From contig CAMFLJ010000234.1 of NCBI GenBank assembly GCA_945957335.1, positions 1-6,164 on the forward strand: a DNA stretch of 6,164 nt, written 5' to 3'. Shown here in pieces: positions 1 to 6,164 of the stretch. The position numbers and the translations under genes were made by a program. The notes beneath the pieces are model-generated. The model ran no database searches, was not told where the DNA came from, and was given only the letters and a program-made list of their open reading frames with translations. Origin of the DNA: an uncultured Actinomycetes bacterium (GTDB lineage Bacteria; Actinomycetota; Acidimicrobiia; Acidimicrobiales; Acidimicrobilacustridaceae). Within the stretch, counting starts at the first letter, position 1; every line of letters begins with the position of its first letter.

Positions 1-181
1 TCGAACGACACGAAGCGCTCGACCGCGAGGCTCGAGTCGTTGATGGTCTGGAGGTTCGTGTAGCCGGCGCGCTCGAGCATCCGGCGCAGCACCATGAGGT
101 TGGCGTCCTCGTCGTCGACGATGAGGATGCGGGCGTTCTCGACGGCCACCGACGACGGTGGCGGTGCGTTGGTCGACATGG

Positions 182-185
<4 letters not shown>
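1..185 (-). CDS. Response regulator, N-terminal part of receiver (REC) domain, cut by the window edge
   Basis: About 61 residues are visible. After a short proline/serine leader comes ILIVDDEDANL, the first beta strand of a REC domain with the acidic Asp pair (D24, D25) that binds Mg2+. A helix (VLRRMLERAGY) and a second strand follow. The phosphoacceptor Asp and any output domain lie beyond base 1. I chose the ATG at 185 because it overlaps the kinase stop (ATGA, 182-185) and has GGGAAG at 192-197, six bases upstream. The alternative ATG at 179 has poorer spacing. The overlap implies translational coupling, so this is very probably the cognate partner that receives phosphate from the kinase. 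The strand/helix sequence resembles receivers of HD-GYP-type regulators, but that is from memory and the output type cannot be seen. Confidence 0.88.
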
Positions 186-2515
<2,330 letters not shown>

Positions 2516-2520
2516 GGCGT

Positions 2521-2526
2521 CCCTCC
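2521..2526 (-). promoter_or_regulatory. Ribosome binding site of the histidine kinase
   Basis: GGAGGG on the minus strand lies five bases before the GTG at 2515-2513. It is a near-complete Shine-Dalgarno match and it fixes this GTG as the start. It contrasts with three other genes of the window, which have no such site and look leaderless. Confidence 0.75.
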
Positions 2527-2549
2527 AGGTCGTCGGAACCGTCCACTGC

Positions 2550-2579
2550 GTTATCGGCAGCTACGGGGCCCCGGCCCAA
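2550..2579 (-). promoter_or_regulatory. Weak promoter candidate for the kinase / response regulator operon
   Basis: On the minus strand TTGGGC (2579-2574) is followed after 18 bases by GATAAC (2555-2550), a loose -35/-10 pair that would leave a leader of about 30 bases. The spacer contains the 10-base palindrome CGGGGCCCCG (2564-2573), a possible operator. The 140-base gap between the crotonase gene and the kinase also holds an unusually A/T-rich patch (about 2577-2607), as expected near a promoter. Both hexamers are imperfect, so this is only a suggestion. Confidence 0.25.
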
Positions 2580-2655
2580 GGAGAAAATGGGTTCGGATGT
2601 ACCAATTGAGCCGGACGGCCCATCGGGGAGGTGCCGGTCGGCTCCCGGCGGCCGC

Positions 2656-3369
2656 TCAGCTCTCGGGCAGGTCGACCGTGAAGGTGGCGAGGTCGGTGGC
2701 CAGGTCGTGGCGCATGGCGGCGGTCTGGGCCCCCCGGCAGTTCACCCGGGTGGCGGCGAACGCCTTGGCGTTGAGCCCCTCGACCAGCTCGGTGGCGTGG
2801 GCGACGGAGGCGGACACGACGTCGTCGGCGGGCACGACGCGGTCGAGGTAGCCGGCGGCGACGGCGCCCTCGGGGTCGTAGACGTGGGCGTGGTTGATCG
2901 CCTCCGTGAAGGCGGCGTTGGTGAGGCGGGCCCGGGCCAGCTCGACCGCGAACTTGGGCACCGGCATGCCGATGGCGACCTCGTTGAGGCCGATCTTGAA
3001 CGAGCCCTCGGCGCCGATGCGGGTGTCGCCCGACAGCAGGAGGATGCCGCCCATCGCCAGCGCGTGGCCGGTGCAGGCGATGACCACCGGGATCGGCGAC
3101 TCGAAGAGCTCGAGGGCGAGGTCGGCGCCGGCCTTGAGCAGGCCGCGGGCGGCTTCGTCGCTGGAGGTCATGGTGGGCAGGTGGAACCCGGCCGAGAATC
3201 GGCCCGGGCGCCCGGCCAGCACGATGGCGCCGGCTTCGCCCTTCGCCGTCTCGACCCCGTCGTGGATGGCGGCGGCGATCTCGTGGGAGATGGCGTTGGC
3301 CTTGCCGTCGTCGACGGTGACGACGGCGACGGGGCCCTGCAGTTCGTAGGTGACGGCGGTCTCGGTCAT
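2656..3369 (-). CDS. Crotonase-superfamily protein, probable delta3,delta2-enoyl-CoA isomerase-like (would usually be labelled enoyl-CoA hydratase)
   Basis: A 237-residue crotonase-fold enzyme acting on acyl-CoA thioesters. The two oxyanion-hole segments are present: GRFSAGF (56-62) and GHALAMGG (101-108). The hydratase Glu of the GGGCEL motif is replaced by I109. The second catalytic Glu is kept as E130 in IGLNEV. A single Glu in a GLNE context matches what I recall of mitochondrial delta3,delta2-enoyl-CoA isomerase, which shifts cis/trans-3 double bonds to trans-2 in beta-oxidation of unsaturated fatty acids. PEGAVAAGYLDRVVP (166-180) is the usual crotonase segment near the C-terminal helices. 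I chose the ATG at 3369 rather than the in-frame GTG at 3396, because a TAGCGT hexamer eight bases upstream suggests a leaderless mRNA and the extra nine residues match nothing in the fold. Gaps of 108 and 140 bases separate it from its same-strand neighbours, so it is probably its own unit. The fold is certain, the exact reaction is inferred. Confidence 0.9.
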   Translation of the reverse strand: MTETAVTYELQGPVAVVTVDDGKANAISHEIAAAIHDGVETAKGEAGAIVLAGRPGRFSAGFHLPTMTSSDEAARGLLKAGADLALELFESPIPVVIACTGHALAMGGILLLSGDTRIGAEGSFKIGLNEVAIGMPVPKFAVELARARLTNAAFTEAINHAHVYDPEGAVAAGYLDRVVPADDVVSASVAHATELVEGLNAKAFAATRVNCRGAQTAAMRHDLATDLATFTVDLPES

Positions 3370-3377
3370 GGGCCGAG

Positions 3378-3383
3378 ACGCTA
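3378..3383 (-). promoter_or_regulatory. Candidate -10 element (TAGCGT) for leaderless crotonase mRNA
   Basis: TAGCGT on the minus strand fits the actinobacterial TANNNT -10 pattern and ends eight bases before the ATG at 3369. No Shine-Dalgarno sequence lies between. Transcription would therefore start at or within two bases of the start codon. The same hexamer at the same distance precedes the hydrolase start at 5293. The palindrome CCTCGAGG (3396-3403) lies 12 bases upstream of the hexamer and could be an operator. Confidence 0.45.
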
Positions 3384-3441
3384 CCGGCCCGGACACCTCG
3401 AGGGTGCCGGGCCGGTGCCGGGACGTCCGCCGCCTCCGTGA

Positions 3442-3455
3442 GGGCCCTGGGGCCC
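3442..3455 (-). terminator. Possible GC-rich hairpin terminator downstream of the DUF6159-like gene
   Basis: GGGCC-CTGG-GGCCC forms a five-base-pair, all-GC stem with a four-base loop, 22 bases after the TGA of the membrane protein gene. There is no T-run after it, so if it terminates it does so in the U-less manner often proposed for high-GC actinobacteria. Short GC palindromes arise easily at this base composition, so confidence is low. Confidence 0.22.
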
Positions 3456-3477
3456 GTCGAGCAGGTCGATCAGTCGA

Positions 3478-4359
3478 TCAGTTGAAGGTGCCGCTGGCGC
3501 CGCCGACGGCGCCGCCCTTGCCCTTCTTGGGGCCGAAGGCGCCGGCGAGCATCTCCTCGCTGAAGCCGCCGCCGGTGGGGAGGCCCACGGCGTAGCGGTA
3601 GAGGGCGACCCGGTAGATGGCACCGAGCGCCGCCATGACCACGCCGACGACGGCGGCCCAGAGGACGAAGCCGACGATGGTGATCACCGGCGACACCAGC
3701 CAGAGGACGCCGAACACGATGAGGCCGGGCAGCATCAGCACCAGGCTGAGGGCGCCGAGGCCGATCTGGGCGATGACGTTCTCGCCCCAGGTCGTCTTGA
3801 GCAGGTGGGCCGAGCGCTTGATGGCGTCGACCGGGCCGATGCCCTCGACGATGATCGCCGGCACGGTGAGCCAGGTGATGATGTTCCAGGCGGCGCCACC
3901 GAGGGCGGCCACCACCCCGCCGAGGATCCCGGCCCGCTCGCGGATGGCCTGCAGGATCATGCCGACGGTGGCGTTGATGACGGCCCAGCCGGTGAGCGAG
4001 CCGATCCGGGTGCCGGCGATCGCCAGGGCGCTGCCGAAGGTGGGATCGCCGCCCTCGAGGCGCTGGTTGGCGCCGGCGACGAGGGCGCCGGTGAAGAACT
4101 GGGCGATGAAGCCGACGACCAGGAGGCCCACGATGCCGATGGCGTAGGTGGCCGGTGTGGGGGCCAGCGACGTGGCGTTGACGCCCGCGCTCGGGTCGGC
4201 GACGGTCTCGAGGGTGGCGTAGGCGCCGCCGCCGAAGATCAGCACGACGATGCCGCAGATCAGGGCGGAGACCACCGGGAAGGCGGCCAGCACCTTGTCC
4301 TTGTTGAGGACGGCGAAGCTGGTCTTCGCCAGGTCGACGCTGTTCGAGAGCTTGCTCAT
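3478..4359 (-). CDS. Polytopic integral membrane protein, DUF6159-like
   Basis: A 293-residue membrane protein with no known function. The N-terminus (about 1-25) is amphipathic and cytosolic-looking, with a VLNKDKVLAAFP lead into the first membrane segment, as I remember for DUF6159 proteins. Hydrophobic segments lie at about 26-47, 72-97, 120-138, 145-172, 195-220 and 222-250. A cytosolic-type loop (about 173-194, with KRSAHLLKTTWGEN) separates the fourth and fifth; this basic helix followed by TWG is a shared feature of this family and of related polytopic DUFs. The C-terminus (260-293) is a soluble Gly/Lys-rich tail. There is no signal peptide and no catalytic motif. The ATG at 4359 is supported by GGAG at 4367-4370, seven bases upstream. 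It lies 108 bases after the decarboxylase stop and 108 bases before the crotonase start, so operon membership is doubtful. The family assignment is from pattern memory. Confidence 0.85.
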   Translation of the reverse strand: MSKLSNSVDLAKTSFAVLNKDKVLAAFPVVSALICGIVVLIFGGGAYATLETVADPSAGVNATSLAPTPATYAIGIVGLLVVGFIAQFFTGALVAGANQRLEGGDPTFGSALAIAGTRIGSLTGWAVINATVGMILQAIRERAGILGGVVAALGGAAWNIITWLTVPAIIVEGIGPVDAIKRSAHLLKTTWGENVIAQIGLGALSLVLMLPGLIVFGVLWLVSPVITIVGFVLWAAVVGVVMAALGAIYRVALYRYAVGLPTGGGFSEEMLAGAFGPKKGKGGAVGGASGTFN

Positions 4360-4366
4360 GGTTGAA

Positions 4367-4370
4367 CTCC
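4367..4370 (-). promoter_or_regulatory. Ribosome binding site of the DUF6159-like gene
   Basis: GGAG on the minus strand sits seven bases before the ATG at 4359-4357. It supports this start and indicates a leadered transcript. I cannot place a convincing -10 box in the 108-base gap upstream. Confidence 0.6.
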
Positions 4371-4430
4371 ATCGTCGTGTCCGGCGCGGATCTTGAACAT
4401 CGTGGCTCGACCGACGTGAGCCGTGTCGGA

Positions 4431-4448
4431 TCCTGAGTCGGCTCAGGA
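4431..4448. terminator. Perfect 7-bp inverted repeat, terminator or operator between the decarboxylase and the membrane protein gene
   Basis: TCCTGAG-TCGG-CTCAGGA has two perfect seven-base arms and a four-base loop. It begins 19 bases after the acetolactate decarboxylase stop and lies about 70 bases upstream of the DUF6159-like start. As RNA it would form a stable stem-loop, but no T-run follows on the minus strand. It could be a U-less terminator for the decarboxylase or a dyad bound by a regulator of the downstream gene. The sequence alone does not decide. Confidence 0.35.
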
Positions 4449-4467
4449 GCTGTGATCGCCTGCCTGC

Positions 4468-5235
4468 TCAGGCATCGGCGACGAAGGCCGACGGATCGGC
4501 GGCGAGGTCCTCGGTGCCAGGGGCCAGCTCGAGGTGCATCGAGCGGCAGCGCGAGATGGTGACGTCGAGGTGGGTCGCGTCGAAGTCGTGGACGTGGCCG
4601 CCGGTGGCGTGGTCGGCCGTGAGCATGTGGAGGTGGAACCCGGGCAGCTCGACGCCCGCCGCCCAGTCGGGGAAGCAGAACCCCACGACGGTGGCCTCGA
4701 GGTCGGCCCCCTCGAGGAAGACCTGATCGGTGCGCAGCACCTCGGCGAGGGGCCGGTACGGCGGGTGCTGGCGCGCCACGCTGCGGAACCGGGTGGTGCG
4801 GAAGTGGCCGACCGCCCTCACGGCCCAGCACCCGTCGGGGTCGGGGAGGCGGGTGTGGACCTCGGCCTCGAACGACTCGCGGGGGAGCGGCCCCTCGAGC
4901 TCGAAGGTGATCGGGTCGTCCATCTCGACCAGCACCGCGAACGGCACGAGCGTGTCGTCGGCCGGCACGTGGGCGACGCCGTCGGGCCCGATGTTCCAGA
5001 TCTCACCGTCGACGACCACCACCTCGCCGTCGAGGCCCTGGAGGGTGCCGATGCCCCACGAGCCCTTCCCCCGCAGCTCGCCGACGGTCACCTCGCCGTC
5101 GTAGCGGCCCTCCATGATCGAGGCGATGGTGTGCACCTGCACGATGTCACCGGCGGCGTGGTGGAGCCGGGCGACGTCGGTGCTCCGGATGCGCTCGACG
5201 AGGAGCGAGTGGGCGAGGGCGGGATCGACGGGCAC
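4468..5235 (-). CDS. budA: Alpha-acetolactate decarboxylase
   Basis: Decarboxylates (S)-2-acetolactate to (R)-acetoin, the branch of pyruvate metabolism leading to acetoin and 2,3-butanediol, which also drains acetolactate away from valine/leucine synthesis. The product is 255 residues, the usual family length. Family blocks appear in order: the N-terminal QVHTIASIMEGRYDGEVTVGEL (33-54), GIGTLQGLDGE (61-71), the VPFAV strand (97-101), RSVARQHPPYRPL (151-163) with R155 matching the conserved active-site Arg, and the zinc block GFHLHMLTADHATGGHVHDF (199-218). H201, H203 and H214 are the expected Zn ligands, so the enzyme should be active. E53 probably matches the active-site Glu in the GEL motif; I cannot place the C-terminal active-site Glu with confidence. 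There is no signal peptide, so it is cytosolic. The GTG at 5235 is the start because a TANNNT box ends six bases upstream and the longer frame beyond it is antisense to the divergent hydrolase. No acetolactate synthase or butanediol dehydrogenase is adjacent. Confidence 0.93.
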   Translation of the reverse strand: MPVDPALAHSLLVERIRSTDVARLHHAAGDIVQVHTIASIMEGRYDGEVTVGELRGKGSWGIGTLQGLDGEVVVVDGEIWNIGPDGVAHVPADDTLVPFAVLVEMDDPITFELEGPLPRESFEAEVHTRLPDPDGCWAVRAVGHFRTTRFRSVARQHPPYRPLAEVLRTDQVFLEGADLEATVVGFCFPDWAAGVELPGFHLHMLTADHATGGHVHDFDATHLDVTISRCRSMHLELAPGTEDLAADPSAFVADA

Positions 5236-5241
5236 CGGCCG

Positions 5242-5247
5242 AGCGTA
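5242..5247 (-). promoter_or_regulatory. Candidate -10 element (TACGCT) of the decarboxylase, leaderless
   Basis: TACGCT on the minus strand fits TANNNT and ends exactly six bases before the GTG at 5235, which puts the expected transcription start on the G of the start codon. No Shine-Dalgarno sequence can fit. The weak dyad CGAGC (5240-5244) / GCTCG (5255-5259) covers this box and could be an operator. No -35 match is seen. Confidence 0.4.
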
Positions 5248-5278
5248 CGGCCCGGCTCGCGCCGCGATGGCCCCGGGG

Positions 5279-5284
5279 TAGCGT
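5279..5284 (+). promoter_or_regulatory. Candidate -10 element (TAGCGT) of the alpha/beta hydrolase, leaderless
   Basis: TAGCGT ends eight bases before the GTG at 5293 and there is no Shine-Dalgarno sequence between. It is identical in hexamer and spacing to the box before the crotonase gene. The palindrome CCCCGGGG (5271-5278) directly abuts it. The two divergent -10 boxes are 31 bases apart, so RNA polymerase footprints for the decarboxylase and hydrolase would overlap. Confidence 0.45.
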
Positions 5285-5292
5285 CGCCCGCC

Positions 5293-6147
5293 GTGACGAC
5301 GTTCGAGTTCGAAGGTGTCGGCGGGATCCGGCTGGTGGGTGACGAGCGGGGCGAGCCCGGCGGGCCCACCGTCGTGCTCCTCCACGGTGGCGGCCAGACC
5401 CGGCACTCGTGGGGTGGCACCGCCGACGTCCTCGCCGAGCGGGGCTGGCGGGCGATCACGCTCGACGCCCGTGGCCACGGCGAGTCCTACTGGTCCGACG
5501 AGCAGGACTACCGCCTGTCCTCGTTCGCCGGCGACGTGGAGCGCTTCGTCGGCGAACGGCTCGAGCGGCCGCCGTTCCTCATCGGTGCCTCGCTGGGCGG
5601 GCTCACCGCCATGCTCCTCGCCGGCGAGATGGCGCCCGGCATCGCCCGCGGCATCGTGCTCGTCGACATCGTCCCCGACATGGAGCAGGCCGGTGCCAAC
5701 CGCATCCAGCAGTTCATGGCCGAGCACGCCCGCACCGGCTTCGCCTCGCTCGACGAGGTCGCCGACGCCATCGCCGCCTACAACCCCCACCGTTCCCGCC
5801 CCACCGACCTGTCGGGGCTCAGCAAGAACGTGCGCGAGCGCGACGGCCGTTGGTACTGGCACTGGGACCCGGCCTTCGTCGGCGGCACCGCCGACCTGCC
5901 CCCGAGCGAGATCGGCGACACCGAGCGGCTGATGGCCGACGTCCAGAACATCGTCGACGGCACACCGCTGCTGCTCGTGCGGGGCCGGGTGAGCGACCTC
6001 GTCACCGAGGAGAAGGCCGCCGAGTTCCGCGCCGTGTTCCCGGCCGCCGAGTACGTCGACGTCTCCGGTGCCGGCCACATGGTCGCCGGCGACCGCAACG
6101 ACGCCTTCACCGCCGCCGTCGTCGACTTCCTCGACCGCCACCGCTGA
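5293..6147 (+). CDS. Alpha/beta-fold hydrolase with intact Ser-Asp-His triad
   Basis: A 284-residue single-domain hydrolase. The oxyanion motif HGGG (31-34) follows the strand TVVLL, then DARGHGES (58-65) as in most bacterial alpha/beta hydrolases of the esterase/haloperoxidase-like group. The nucleophile elbow is GASLGG with S100. The acid is probably D235 (in RVSDLV) and the base H262 (in GAGHMV). Residues about 130-215 form a helical cap-like insert that is rich in aromatic residues (WYWHWDP, 187-193), likely the substrate pocket lid. No signal peptide or membrane segment is present, so the protein is cytosolic. The substrate cannot be told from sequence; esters, lactones, epoxides or C-C bonds are all possible in this fold. 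The GTG at 5293 is chosen because the fold begins directly there and TAGCGT ends eight bases upstream; the open frame running further upstream is antisense to the decarboxylase. It is the only plus-strand gene and diverges from acetolactate decarboxylase across 57 bases. Confidence 0.93.
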   Translation: MTTFEFEGVGGIRLVGDERGEPGGPTVVLLHGGGQTRHSWGGTADVLAERGWRAITLDARGHGESYWSDEQDYRLSSFAGDVERFVGERLERPPFLIGASLGGLTAMLLAGEMAPGIARGIVLVDIVPDMEQAGANRIQQFMAEHARTGFASLDEVADAIAAYNPHRSRPTDLSGLSKNVRERDGRWYWHWDPAFVGGTADLPPSEIGDTERLMADVQNIVDGTPLLLVRGRVSDLVTEEKAAEFRAVFPAAEYVDVSGAGHMVAGDRNDAFTAAVVDFLDRHR

Positions 6148-6164
6148 CCTCGCGCTGCGCGCCA

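Noticed and set aside
2536..2556. GGAAC...GTT on the plus strand as an ECF sigma-factor promoter
   Set aside because: The spacing between the elements is only about nine bases instead of the needed 16-19, and no plus-strand gene follows.
2648..2655. GCGGCCGC palindrome directly after the crotonase stop
   Set aside because: An eight-base GC palindrome is expected by chance at this composition and cannot make a useful hairpin.
3403..3422. Direct repeat GGTGCCGGG separated by two bases
   Set aside because: Made of the GC-rich words common throughout the window, with no positional relation to a start or stop that would give it meaning.
2587..3441. A plus-strand open frame with AAGGAG just before its ATG, antisense to the crotonase gene
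   Set aside because: The Shine-Dalgarno match is only three bases from the ATG, and the translated product is low-complexity G/D/V/H typical of an antisense shadow. The crotonase on the opposite strand is a clear family member.
3466..3481. Tandem TCGATCAG repeat at the end of the membrane protein gene
   Set aside because: Only two copies of eight bases overlapping the stop codon; too short to separate from chance.
3470..4831. A 453-codon minus-strand frame spanning the membrane protein and part of the decarboxylase
   Set aside because: It runs out of frame through two recognised genes and is R/P/G/H-rich without domains.
4534..5292. N-terminal extension of the hydrolase frame to 537 residues
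   Set aside because: This portion is antisense to acetolactate decarboxylase and is low complexity. The hydrolase fold starts at the GTG at 5293.
5236..6141. N-terminal extension of the decarboxylase frame to 557 residues
   Set aside because: Everything upstream of the GTG at 5235 is antisense to the alpha/beta hydrolase and has no decarboxylase homology. The core already has the normal family length.
6152..6162. GCGC-TGC-GCGC after the hydrolase stop as a terminator
   Set aside because: Four-base arms at the very edge of the window; the rest of any hairpin cannot be seen.

Overview
This is a GC-rich window (roughly 70% by eye, with G or C at most third codon positions). Its genes look like those of a high-GC actinobacterium, and an uncultured or environmental member of the Acidimicrobiia would fit. 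That placement is inference from composition, from leaderless-looking starts that follow TANNNT hexamers, and from gene types; there is no phylogenetic marker gene. Coding density is high. Five genes lie on the minus strand and one on the plus strand, and no gap between genes exceeds 140 bases. I see no RNA gene, mobile element, CRISPR array or obvious sign of recent transfer.

The left part (1-2515, minus strand) is a two-component pair. A 777-residue membrane-anchored histidine kinase carries three PAS domains. Its stop overlaps the start of a response regulator by the four bases ATGA. The regulator runs off the left edge, so only the beginning of its receiver domain is visible.

The middle (2656-4359, minus strand) holds two genes with no obvious link. 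One is a crotonase-fold protein whose active site looks more like a delta3,delta2-enoyl-CoA isomerase than a hydratase. The other is a glycine-tailed polytopic membrane protein of a DUF6159-like family. The gaps around them are 108, 108 and 140 bases and hold weak promoter and hairpin candidates.

The right part (4468-6147) is a divergent pair: an alpha-acetolactate decarboxylase on the minus strand and an alpha/beta hydrolase on the plus strand. They share a 57-base region with two back-to-back TANNNT hexamers placed for leaderless transcription. No acetolactate synthase or butanediol dehydrogenase is in the window.

I did not find a convincing new multi-gene system. The points most worth a second look are the isomerase-type active site in a gene most pipelines would call enoyl-CoA hydratase, the repeated TAGCGT plus 8 nt start-site architecture, and the compact divergent promoter of the decarboxylase and hydrolase.
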